Of a stretch of DNA of 64,000 nucleotides, positions 7,218-14,896 are shown in pieces. The translations under genes were made by a program, and so were the position numbers. The stretch comes from Caulobacter ginsengisoli (GTDB lineage: Bacteria > Pseudomonadota > Alphaproteobacteria > Caulobacterales > Caulobacteraceae): NCBI RefSeq assembly GCF_030814835.1, contig NZ_JAUSVS010000002.1, positions 186,001-250,000 of the forward strand, read 5' to 3'. Each line of letters begins with the position of its first letter. Within the stretch, counting starts at the first letter, position 1. The notes below the pieces were generated by a model. It saw only the letters and a program-made list of their open reading frames with translations. It was not told the DNA's origin and searched no databases.

Positions 7218-10148
7218 ATGGCCGGATTTGCAGCAGTCGTGGAGATCGCCGCGCTCAGCTCGGACGGCTCCGAAGGGTTCACGCTGGGCGGCGAGGCGGC
7301 GAGCGACTTCTTCGGCTTCTCGGTCGCCGGCGCGGGGGACGTCAACGGCGACGGCATCGATGACTTCATCATCGGGGCCAAGGCCAACGATACCCTCAGC
7401 GGCAATGCGGGGGCCAGCTATGTGGTGTTCGGCACGGCGGCCGGCTTCCCGGTCAACTTCAACGTCTCGACGCTGGACGGGACTAACGGCTTCCAGATCA
7501 ACGGCAATATCACCATCAGCAACAGCGGCTGGTCCGTCGCCGCGGCGGGAGACGTCAATGGCGACGGTATCGGCGACCTGATCATCGGCGCGCCGTACGG
7601 CTCGGGCTTGCCTGGATCCGCCTACGTCGTGTTCGGCAAGAACGTCGCTGTCGATGGCGCCTTTGCGGCGAACCTTTCGGTCGCCGCCCTCGATGGAACC
7701 AACGGCTTCACCCTCATCGGTCAGGCCACCAGCGACCTGGCCGGCTTCTCCGTCGCCTCGGCGGGGGACATCAACGGCGACGGCGTCGACGACCTGCTCG
7801 TCAGCGCCCCCTTCGCGGACCCGAACGGGATAAGCACGGGCGCAACCTATGTGGTGTTCGGCAAGGACACCGGCGTGGCCGGCGACTTCGCGGCCAGCCT
7901 GTCGCTCGGGTCGCTGGACGGCACGAACGGCTTCAAGATCAACGGCGTGATCGCGGCGGGCCTGGCCGGCTATTCGGTCGCCTCGGCGGGGGATGTGAAC
8001 GGCGACGGGATCGGCGATCTGATCATCGGGGCCAGGGACGCCGACCTGGGCGCTAGCGACAACGGCGTCAGCTATGTCGTGTTCGGCTCGGCCGCCGGCG
8101 GCGCCTTCGGAGCGGCCCTTGAGCTCAGCGCCCTGAACGGTTCAAACGGTTTCCGGCTCGTCGGCGCGACCGCCGCGGAACGCAGCGGCTGGTCGGTCGC
8201 CTCGGCCGGAGACGTCAACGGCGACGGGATTGACGACCTGATCATCGGGGCGGCGTTCGCCGACGCCAATGGCGTTGATTCCGGCGCCAGCTACGTGGTG
8301 TTCGGCAAGGATACGGCCGCCGATGGGGCCTTCGCGACCACCTTCCAGCTCAGCGCCCTGAATGGAATCAACGGCTTCCGGATCGCCGGCGGGGCGACGG
8401 GCGATCGCAGCGGCATCTCCGTGGCCTCGGGCGGCGACGTCAACGGCGACGGCGTGGATGACCTGATCATCGGCACCCGCAACGGCGAGGGGACCGGCGC
8501 CAGCTACGTGGTGTTCGGCAAGGATACCGCCACCGAGGGTGATTTCCTGGCCAGCCTTTATCTCTCCAGCCTGGATGGCGGCGAAGGGTTCAAGATCGCC
8601 GGCGTGGCGGCCGGCGACTATGCCGGCGTCACGGTGGCCTCGGCCGGGGATATCAACAATGACGGTTTCGACGACCTGATCATCGGCGCTCCACGAACCG
8701 ACCAACTCGGCAGCCAGACCGGATCGGCCTATGTGATCCTTGGCCATTCCAGCCTGGTCGACTTCACCGGTACGGTGGCGGACGAGACCCACAGCGGCGG
8801 AACCGGGGCTGACATCCTGCGCGGCCTGGCCGGCAGCGACACCCTTAACGGTCAAGGCGGCGCCGATCAGCTCATCGGGGGCGACGGCGCCGACTTCCTC
8901 TATGGCGGCGCGGGCGTCGACACCCTCGACGGCGGCAATAACGGCGACTGGCTGGACGGCGGGACGGGGGCCGACGCCATGACCGGCGGGGCCGGCGACG
9001 ACACCTTTATTGTCGACAACGCCGGCGACACTGCGGTGGAGGCCGGCGGCGGGGGCAGCGGTGACGTGGTCATCGCCTCGCTCAGCTGGACTCTGGGCGC
9101 CAATCTGGAGAAGCTGATCCTCGACGGCTCGGGCGACATCGACGGGACCGGCAATACCCTGGCTAACATCATCACCGGCAACAGCGGCGCCAACCATATC
9201 GACGGCGGCGACGGCGACGACCTGATCAAGGCCGGCCTGGGCAATGACACCCTGCTTGGCGGCCTTGGCGCCGACCAGCTGCTGGGCCAGGACGGGGCTG
9301 ACAATCTCGACGGCGGCGACGGCGATGACCGCCTCGACGGCGGCAATGGCGACGACATCCTGGCCGGCGGGATCGGCAATGACATCCTGGACGGCGGCGC
9401 CGGCATCGACACGATGAACGGCGGCGTGGGTAACGACCAGCTCAACGGCGGCGACAACAATGACAGCCTGACCGGCGCCGACGGCAACGACGTGCTGACC
9501 GGTGGCCTCGGGGCCGACGCCATGACCGGGGGGCTGGGCGACGATACCTTCTACGTGGACGACGCGGGCGACACGACCGTCGAGGCCAGCGGGCAGGGGA
9601 CCGACACGGTCCGCGCCACTGCCACTTTCACCCTTGCGGCCAACATCGAAAACCTGATCCAGGACGGCTCGGGCAACATCGACGCGACCGGCAACGGCCT
9701 GGCCAACACCCTCACTGGCAATGGTGGAAACAACAGCCTCGACGGCGGGGCAGGCGATGACATCATCAAGGCGGGCCTGGGCGCCGACACGCTGATCGGC
9801 GGGACCGGCAATGACATCCTGGTCGGTGGGGGTGGATTGGACACCTTCGTGGTCACCGCCGCCTCGATCCACACCAGCGGGCCGATCGAGGCCGACACGG
9901 TCAATGACCTGGTCGCGGGGCAAGGCGACCGGCTGGACCTCTCGGCCATCGACGCAGACAGCGCCACGGCGGGCGACCAGGGTTTCCATCTGGTGGGAGG
10001 GTTCACCCACCACGCGGCGGAGATGACTCTGACCTTCGCAGCCGGCTCCACGGTGCTGGCGCTGGATGTCGATGGGGACGGCCGGGCCGACTACCGCATG
10101 ACCATCGCCGGCAATGTCACCGGCGACAGCGGCGGCTGGCTGCTCTAG
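7218..10148 (+). CDS. FG-GAP propeller/RTX calcium-binding secreted protein (copy 2)
   Basis: This 976-residue paralogue of the protein at 3336-6206 has the same plan. Seven FG-GAP repeats (for example GDVNGDGIDD, GDINGDGVDD, GDINNDGFDD) are followed by a long RTX region (about residues 515-880) and the same C-terminus ending GNVTGDSGGWLL. The C-terminal halves are far more alike than the propellers, as expected if the propeller varies and the secretion/calcium part is constrained or homogenised. ATG 7218 is preceded by GGGGGA; an upstream TTG at 7203 is rejected. No signal peptide is visible, so type I secretion through a transporter encoded elsewhere is likely. Its stop overlaps that of the convergent VOC gene by four bases. 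Confidence 0.88.
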   Translation: MAGFAAVVEIAALSSDGSEGFTLGGEAASDFFGFSVAGAGDVNGDGIDDFIIGAKANDTLSGNAGASYVVFGTAAGFPVNFNVSTLDGTNGFQINGNITISNSGWSVAAAGDVNGDGIGDLIIGAPYGSGLPGSAYVVFGKNVAVDGAFAANLSVAALDGTNGFTLIGQATSDLAGFSVASAGDINGDGVDDLLVSAPFADPNGISTGATYVVFGKDTGVAGDFAASLSLGSLDGTNGFKINGVIAAGLAGYSVASAGDVNGDGIGDLIIGARDADLGASDNGVSYVVFGSAAGGAFGAALELSALNGSNGFRLVGATAAERSGWSVASAGDVNGDGIDDLIIGAAFADANGVDSGASYVVFGKDTAADGAFATTFQLSALNGINGFRIAGGATGDRSGISVASGGDVNGDGVDDLIIGTRNGEGTGASYVVFGKDTATEGDFLASLYLSSLDGGEGFKIAGVAAGDYAGVTVASAGDINNDGFDDLIIGAPRTDQLGSQTGSAYVILGHSSLVDFTGTVADETHSGGTGADILRGLAGSDTLNGQGGADQLIGGDGADFLYGGAGVDTLDGGNNGDWLDGGTGADAMTGGAGDDTFIVDNAGDTAVEAGGGGSGDVVIASLSWTLGANLEKLILDGSGDIDGTGNTLANIITGNSGANHIDGGDGDDLIKAGLGNDTLLGGLGADQLLGQDGADNLDGGDGDDRLDGGNGDDILAGGIGNDILDGGAGIDTMNGGVGNDQLNGGDNNDSLTGADGNDVLTGGLGADAMTGGLGDDTFYVDDAGDTTVEASGQGTDTVRATATFTLAANIENLIQDGSGNIDATGNGLANTLTGNGGNNSLDGGAGDDIIKAGLGADTLIGGTGNDILVGGGGLDTFVVTAASIHTSGPIEADTVNDLVAGQGDRLDLSAIDADSATAGDQGFHLVGGFTHHAAEMTLTFAAGSTVLALDVDGDGRADYRMTIAGNVTGDSGGWLL

Positions 10149-10549
10149 GCGCGCGGCTTGTAGACATATTCCAGCTTCAGCCCGTCCGGGTCGGCGAAGA
10201 ACACCGCATAGTAGCCTTCGCCGTATTTCGGATAGTCGGCGGGCGCGTCCAGGATGGTCGCGCCCATGCCGATCAGCAGGATATGCAGGTTGTCGACATC
10301 CTCGCGGCTGGCGGCGTTCCAGGCCAGGTGGTGCAGGCCGGGCGTGTAGCGGTCATGCGGCCGCTCGCGCCGGGCCTTGACGATGCCGATGGAGCAGAAG
10401 CCGTCCGGCCCGTTGAGGTCGAAGTCCATGCCGTTGTCATGGGTGACGATCCGCCGATAGCCCATATAGCCGAGCACCGCCTCGTAGAACCCCGCCGAGG
10501 CGGCGGGGTCCTGGACGGTCAGGTCGATATGGTGGACGGCGCCGCGCAT
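10145..10549 (-). CDS. VOC (glyoxalase/dioxygenase fold) family protein
   Basis: This 134-residue single-domain protein begins MRGAVHHIDLTVQDPAAS and contains the metal-ligand pattern of the vicinal oxygen chelate fold: His near residue 7, GLHHLAW around residue 74, and a C-terminal Glu in DGLKLEYVY. Families of this size include glyoxalase I-like, fosfomycin-resistance-like and extradiol dioxygenase-like enzymes; which reaction it catalyses cannot be read from the sequence. It is the last gene of a probable minus-strand run with the MaoC gene 14 bases upstream, so a role in the same catabolic pathway is plausible. Confidence 0.85.
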   Translation of the reverse strand: MRGAVHHIDLTVQDPAASAGFYEAVLGYMGYRRIVTHDNGMDFDLNGPDGFCSIGIVKARRERPHDRYTPGLHHLAWNAASREDVDNLHILLIGMGATILDAPADYPKYGEGYYAVFFADPDGLKLEYVYKPRA

Positions 10550-10563
10550 GGCCGCGCTGGGCC

Positions 10564-11013
10564 CTAGCCGCCGTAGATGACCGAGATGGTCTCGGCCACG
10601 CAGGCCGGGCGCGCTTCGCCCTCGATCTCGATGGTGCACTCGTTCTTCATTTGAAGACCGCCGGACTTGGGCTCGACCGCCAGCAGCTTCTGGCGCAGCC
10701 GCACCTTCTTGCCGACCCGGACCATGTTGGTGAAGCGCACCTTGTCCGAACCATAGTTGATGCCCCGCGTCACGCCCGTCACCCGCAGCAGGCCGGCGCT
10801 GAGGAAGGGGATCAGCGACAGGGTCAGGTAGCCGTGGGCGATGGGGCCGCCGATCTCGCGGGTGGCCCGTTCGACGTCGACATGGATCCACTGGTGGTCG
10901 CCGGTGGCCTCGGCGAACTGGTTGACCCGCTCCTGGGTGACTTCCAGCCAGTCCGAAACCCCGGTTTCCTGACCGACCAGCGTGGCCAGATCGGCGAATG
11001 CGACTTCCTTCAT
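10564..11013 (-). CDS. MaoC family dehydratase (R-specific enoyl-CoA hydratase type)
   Basis: The 149-residue hot-dog protein has the hydratase motif FAEATGDHQWIHVD, with Asp39 and His44 as the expected catalytic pair, followed by GGPIAHGYLTLSL. Such proteins add water to 2-enoyl-CoA to give (R)-3-hydroxyacyl-CoA. A GAGGGAAA ribosome site precedes the ATG at 11013. The gene is upstream of the VOC gene and downstream of an NTF2-like gene on the same strand. It belongs to the acyl-CoA catabolism cluster that continues to 17151. Confidence 0.9.
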   Translation of the reverse strand: MKEVAFADLATLVGQETGVSDWLEVTQERVNQFAEATGDHQWIHVDVERATREIGGPIAHGYLTLSLIPFLSAGLLRVTGVTRGINYGSDKVRFTNMVRVGKKVRLRQKLLAVEPKSGGLQMKNECTIEIEGEARPACVAETISVIYGG

Positions 11014-11093
11014 GGCGTTTTCCCTCGATTTGTTTCGAGGGTTGTTTGGCCCAAAGCGCCCCGCCCGGCAAGCACCGGACGGGGCTGTCTTGC

Positions 11094-11456
11094 TTAGCCG
11101 GGAACCTTGTCGAGGAAGCCGGTGATGCTGGCGAGGCGTCCGTCCTGGGCCAGGACTCCGACGTCGAGGCCCGCGACCAGCGGCTCGGCGCCGGCGGGGC
11201 CCAGGGCCCAGGTGAAGCGGACGCGGTCGTTGTGGGCATCGACCGGGCCGGTGCGGCTCATCACGAAGCCGGGAAAGCGCGCCTGCACGCCGGCGATCAT
11301 GGCGTCGATGCCGGCGTGGCCCTCGCCCTTCATCAGCGGGTCGAGATAGGCGCCGTCCTCGGCCCAGCTGCCGGCCACCAGGTCGCGGCGGTCTTCCGGG
11401 TCGGTGGCGTTCCAGATGGCGATGTAGCGATCGACGACGGGGGTGGGATCGGTCAT
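11094..11456 (-). CDS. SnoaL/NTF2-like family protein
   Basis: This is a 120-residue NTF2-fold protein (MTDPTPVVDRYIAIWNATDP...). The helix with a conserved W-N, the AYLDPLMKGEGHAGIDAMI segment and the beta-rich C-terminal half are typical of SnoaL-like ketosteroid-isomerase-fold proteins. These serve as isomerases, cyclases, hydratases or small-molecule binders. AAGGAG lies nine bases before ATG 11456, which supports this start over one 27 bases upstream. It is divergent to the XRE/MmyB regulator, with a palindrome between them, so it may be the direct target of that regulator. Confidence 0.8.
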   Translation of the reverse strand: MTDPTPVVDRYIAIWNATDPEDRRDLVAGSWAEDGAYLDPLMKGEGHAGIDAMIAGVQARFPGFVMSRTGPVDAHNDRVRFTWALGPAGAEPLVAGLDVGVLAQDGRLASITGFLDKVPG

Positions 11457-11530
11457 GGGGGAGATCTCCTTGGGCGGCGCCAACGCAGCGCCGATGACCC
11501 AAGCCTGGACCCATGCCGATAGGGCCGTCG

Positions 11531-11547
11531 ATTACCGGCGAGGTAAT
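11531..11547. promoter_or_regulatory. Palindromic operator candidate ATTACC-N5-GGTAAT
   Basis: A perfect 6-5-6 inverted repeat, ATTACCGGCGAGGTAAT, lies between the divergent NTF2-like gene and the XRE/MmyB regulator, 35 bases before the regulator's ATG. Position and symmetry fit a dimeric helix-turn-helix regulator controlling both directions. Confidence 0.5.
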
Positions 11548-11581
11548 GGAGGCGCGGCGGACCCTGGGCTAGCCTGCGGCC

Positions 11582-12361
11582 ATGACCAGCACCTCCACCG
11601 TCGGCGACCACCTCCGCGAATGGCGCCAGCGCCGCCGCCTCAGCCAGCTCGACCTGGCCTGCGAGGCCGAGATTTCCACCCGCCATCTCAGTTTCCTTGA
11701 GACCGGCCGCTCACGTCCCAGCCGCGATATGGTGCTGCGGCTGGCCGAACACCTCGACATCCCGCTGCGCGAGCGCAACCGCCTGCTGAACGCCGCCGGC
11801 TTCGCCCCGCTGTTTCCCGAGCGGCCGCTGGCGGCCCTGGATGGGGCGCGGGAGATCGTCGACCTGGTCCTGGCCGCCCACGAGCCCAACCCCGCCCTGG
11901 CCGTCGACCGTCACTGGACGCTGGTGGCCGCAAATCGGGCCGTGGCGCCGCTGATGGCCGGGGCCGATCCAAGCCTGACCAGCGGGGCGATCAATGTCCT
12001 GCGGCTGTCGCTGCACCCCGGCGGCCTGGCGCCGCGCACCGTCAACCTGGGCGAATGGCGCGCCCACATTCTTGAACGCCTGCGCCGCCAGATCGAGGTC
12101 TCGGCCGACCCCGTCCTGGCCGACCTGCTGGAGGAACTGAAAAGCTATCCGGCCCCCGAAGGCCCGGCCCATGTCGGCGACGGCATGGCGGTGGCCATCC
12201 CCTACCGCCTTTCCACGCCCGCCGGCGTGCTCTCCTTCCTGTCGACCACCACCGTGTTCGGCACCCCGGTTGACGTCACCCTGTCGGAACTGGCCATAGA
12301 GAGCTTCTTTCCCGCCGACGCGGCCACCGCCGCCATCGTGCGAAATCTGGGGGCGTCATGA
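11582..12361 (+). CDS. XRE family regulator with MmyB-like ligand-binding domain
   Basis: The 259-residue protein has an N-terminal helix-turn-helix (residues about 8-62, with QLDLACEAEISTRHLSFLE and the conserved GRSRPSRDMVLRLAEHLD). A larger domain follows with the MmyB signature VDRHWTLVAANRAVAPL and a C-terminal LSELAIESFFPADAATA. MmyB-type domains are PAS-like and are thought to bind fatty acids or similar lipids. This fits the surrounding acyl-CoA genes. The stop overlaps the thioesterase start by four bases (ATGA), so the two are co-transcribed. It is probably autoregulated through the palindrome upstream. Confidence 0.88.
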   Translation: MTSTSTVGDHLREWRQRRRLSQLDLACEAEISTRHLSFLETGRSRPSRDMVLRLAEHLDIPLRERNRLLNAAGFAPLFPERPLAALDGAREIVDLVLAAHEPNPALAVDRHWTLVAANRAVAPLMAGADPSLTSGAINVLRLSLHPGGLAPRTVNLGEWRAHILERLRRQIEVSADPVLADLLEELKSYPAPEGPAHVGDGMAVAIPYRLSTPAGVLSFLSTTTVFGTPVDVTLSELAIESFFPADAATAAIVRNLGAS

Positions 12362-13143
12362 GCTTGGCCGACGAGTGGGTGTTCGAACCCCAGGGTGACT
12401 TGATGGTCGCCAGCCCGTTCGCCTCAGGCCCTTGGAACCAGACCATGCAGCACGGCGGCGCGCCCTCGTCGCTGGTCGTGCGCGCCGCTGAGCGCGTTCC
12501 AGCGCCCAGCCCCATGCGCATCGCCCGCCTGACCGTCGATCTGATGCGGCCGGTGCCCGTCGCCCCGCTGAACGTCGAGACCAGCATCGTGCGTGAGGGG
12601 CGCAAGATTCAGCTCATCCAGGTCAGCCTCAAGGCCGCGGGCCAGGAGGTGGTCCGCGCCAGCGTGCTGAAGATCCGCGCCGATGAGACCCAGGCGGACG
12701 AGGAGCACACGCCGCCGGTTACCCTGCCGGGCTTCGAGGGCGAGGGGGTCACCGACGTCGCCTTTGGCATCAACAACGGCTTCGCCTCAGGCCTGACGGT
12801 GCGCCCGGTGGCCGGATCGATGGGCCAGAAGGGACCGGCCAGCCAGTGGTTCCGGATGAACCGCCCCATCGTCAAGGGCGAGGCGACCAGCCCGGTGATG
12901 CGCGCCGCCCTGACGGCGGACTTCTGCAACGGGGTCTCCAACGTCGTGGACTTCCAGGACTGGACCTTCCTCAACGCCGACCTGTCGGTGAGCTTCGCCC
13001 GCGAGCCCGAGGGCGAATGGATCCTGCTCGACGCCGAGAGCTGGATGGGCGGCGACGGCGCCGGCCTGGCCATGGGCCGGCTGGCCGACCGCCGCGGCTG
13101 GTTCGGCCGGGCGGTGCAGTGCATCGTCCTGGAGCGGCGGTAG
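12358..13143 (+). CDS. Thioesterase family protein (double hot-dog, TesB-like)
   Basis: This 261-residue protein has two hot-dog halves. The first contains MQHGGAPSSLVVRAAE and MRIARLTVDLMRPVPVAPL; the second contains MRAALTADFCNGVSNVVDF and ends in the FLNADLSVSFARE strand set. This is the architecture of acyl-CoA thioesterase II-like proteins that hydrolyse acyl-CoA. It overlaps the XRE/MmyB regulator by four bases, so the regulator and enzyme form a two-gene operon. It ends five bases from the convergent acyl-CoA synthetase stop. Confidence 0.82.
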   Translation: MSLADEWVFEPQGDLMVASPFASGPWNQTMQHGGAPSSLVVRAAERVPAPSPMRIARLTVDLMRPVPVAPLNVETSIVREGRKIQLIQVSLKAAGQEVVRASVLKIRADETQADEEHTPPVTLPGFEGEGVTDVAFGINNGFASGLTVRPVAGSMGQKGPASQWFRMNRPIVKGEATSPVMRAALTADFCNGVSNVVDFQDWTFLNADLSVSFAREPEGEWILLDAESWMGGDGAGLAMGRLADRRGWFGRAVQCIVLERR

Positions 13144-13148
13144 GCCTC

Positions 13149-14705
13149 TCAGGCTCCGGGCGTGATCACCATCGAGCCATCGCCCTTGCCCCAGTAGGCG
13201 TCGCGGATCAGCCGCTTGTAGAGTTTGCCGGTGGCGTGGCGGGGCAGTTCCTCCATGAAGTCGACCCGGCGGGGCGCTTTCACATGGCTGAGGTTGGCGC
13301 GGGCATAGGCCATCAGTTCGGCCGCCAGGTCGGGACCCGCCTGGCTCCAGTCGGCCGGCTGGATGATGGCCACCACCTTCTCGCCCATCTCGTCGTCCGG
13401 GGCGCCGATCACCGCCACGTCGGCGACCTTGGGGTGGCCGATCAGCAGGTTCTCGATCTCCTGCGGATAGATGTTCACCCCGCCGGAGATGATCATGAAG
13501 CTCTTGCGGTCGGTCAGGTAGAGGAAGCCCTCCTCGTCCAGCCAGCCGACATCGCCCAGCGTCGTCCAGCCGTGCTGATTGGCCGCCTCGGCGGTCTTCT
13601 TGGGGTCCTTGTAGTATTCGAACGCCCCGCCGCCGGAGAAATACACCCCGCCCTCGGCGCGCGGGGGCAGGGGTTCGCCGTTCTCGTCGCAGATCTTGAC
13701 CTCGGCGGTCAGGCCCTTGCCGACCGAACCCTTGTGGGCCAGCCACTCCTCGGAGTTGATGGCGGTGAAGCCGTTGCCCTCGGTGCCGGCGTAGTATTCG
13801 TGGATGATCGGGCCCCACCAGCCGATCATCTGCTCCTTGACCGGGATCGGGCAGGGGGCGGCGGCGTGGAACACCGCCTTGAGGCTGGAGAGGTCGTAGC
13901 GCGAGCGCACCTCCTCCGGCAGTTTCAGCATCTTGACGAAGTGGGTCGGCACCCACTGGGCGGTCGTGGCCTTGTACTGCTCGATGTATTTCAGCGCCGC
14001 TTCCGGATCGAACTTCTCCATCACCACCACGGTGCCGCCCAGCTGCAGCATGCCCATCGACCAGCCCAAGGGGGCTGCGTGGTACATCGGGGCCGGCGAG
14101 AGATAGACGCTGTCCGGCGAGGCCCCATAGAGGCCGACATGCAGCATCATCAGGGGCCCGGGCGTCTCGCCGACGCCGCCCTCGGGCAGCGGCCGGCGCA
14201 CACCCTTGGGCCGGCCGGTGGTGCCCGACGAATAGAGCATGGTCATGCCGGGCGAGGGATCGGCGATGGGCGTGGTCGGGAAGGCCGCGCGGGCGTCCTC
14301 GAAGCTCTGGAACGGCGGCTGGGCGCCATCGCACATATAGAGCGCCACGCCGGGGATCAGCGGGACCACCTCGGCGGCGACCGCGGCGACGCCCCTGGAG
14401 GCGATGAAGACCTTCGCCTCGCAGTCCTTGACGATATATTCGACCTCGCCGGCCGTCAGCTTGGACGAGATGCAGGTCACGTAGAGCCCCGACCGCTCAC
14501 TGGCCAGCACCGCCTCCATGTAGCGGGCGTTGTTGTCCATGAAGATGGCCACCGCGTCGCCGCGCTTCAGGCCCAACGAGCGGAACAGGTGCGCCCCCTG
14601 GTTGGCACGCTCGTCCAGCTGGCCATAGGTCACCGTTTCGCCCGAGCCGGCCATGATGATGGCGGCCTTGCCGGGGGTGGTCTTGGCGTGATGGATCGGA
14701 TGCAT
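13149..14705 (-). CDS. AMP-binding acyl-CoA synthetase
   Basis: This 518-residue member of the adenylate-forming superfamily has the phosphate-binding motif YSSGTTGRPKG at residues 158-168, the EYYAGTEG motif near residue 300, the hinge/ATP motif GDVGWLDEEGFLYLTDRKS near residue 395, and the C-terminal lysine in RHATGKLYKRL. The reaction is carboxylate + ATP + CoA to acyl-CoA. The substrate is unknown; the neighbours suggest a hydrophobic acid (fatty, terpenoid or steroid side chain). It is divergent from the P450 gene. Both have the same 14-base element upstream, each oriented toward its own gene. Confidence 0.93.
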   Translation of the reverse strand: MHPIHHAKTTPGKAAIIMAGSGETVTYGQLDERANQGAHLFRSLGLKRGDAVAIFMDNNARYMEAVLASERSGLYVTCISSKLTAGEVEYIVKDCEAKVFIASRGVAAVAAEVVPLIPGVALYMCDGAQPPFQSFEDARAAFPTTPIADPSPGMTMLYSSGTTGRPKGVRRPLPEGGVGETPGPLMMLHVGLYGASPDSVYLSPAPMYHAAPLGWSMGMLQLGGTVVVMEKFDPEAALKYIEQYKATTAQWVPTHFVKMLKLPEEVRSRYDLSSLKAVFHAAAPCPIPVKEQMIGWWGPIIHEYYAGTEGNGFTAINSEEWLAHKGSVGKGLTAEVKICDENGEPLPPRAEGGVYFSGGGAFEYYKDPKKTAEAANQHGWTTLGDVGWLDEEGFLYLTDRKSFMIISGGVNIYPQEIENLLIGHPKVADVAVIGAPDDEMGEKVVAIIQPADWSQAGPDLAAELMAYARANLSHVKAPRRVDFMEELPRHATGKLYKRLIRDAYWGKGDGSMVITPGA

Positions 14706-14750
14706 TTGTTCCCGGGCGTCCCTAACTATGCCGGGCCTTGGCGGCCCAGG

Positions 14751-14764
14751 TTATCGTTGTTCAG
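14751..14764 (-). promoter_or_regulatory. 14-bp element (CTGAACAACGATAA) in front of the acyl-CoA synthetase
   Basis: Read on the minus strand, the sequence CTGAACAACGATAA lies 45 bases before the synthetase ATG. It is an exact copy of the element at 14864-14877 in the opposite orientation. The pair forms a 14-base perfect inverted repeat separated by 99 bases. Confidence 0.55.
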
Positions 14765-14863
14765 GCGAATATGGCCCGCCCCCATGCCGCTTGTGAAGGG
14801 CGCCGTGGCGGAAGGGCGCCGCTGCGTCACGCTTGGCCCGCCCGGCGATTCCCCTATGCTGAC

Positions 14864-14877
14864 CTGAACAACGATAA
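14864..14877 (+). promoter_or_regulatory. 14-bp element (CTGAACAACGATAA) in front of the P450
   Basis: This is the second copy of the element at 14751-14764, directed toward the P450 gene and ending 19 bases before its ATG. GATAAT at its end could double as a -10 hexamer. Two gene-directed copies indicate shared control of activation (synthetase) and oxidation (P450). Confidence 0.55.
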
Positions 14878-14896
14878 TCTGTCGGAGGGACGCCCC

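Noticed and set aside
8142..10013. Long open frame antisense to the second RTX gene
   Set aside because: Its repetitive Val/Ala/Gly/Asp composition is the mirror image of the RTX repeats, it has no family resemblance, and the sense gene is clear.
14738..14896. Longer N-terminus for the P450
   Set aside because: It would translate the 14-base regulatory element and adds no P450-like sequence; GGAGGG supports ATG 14897.
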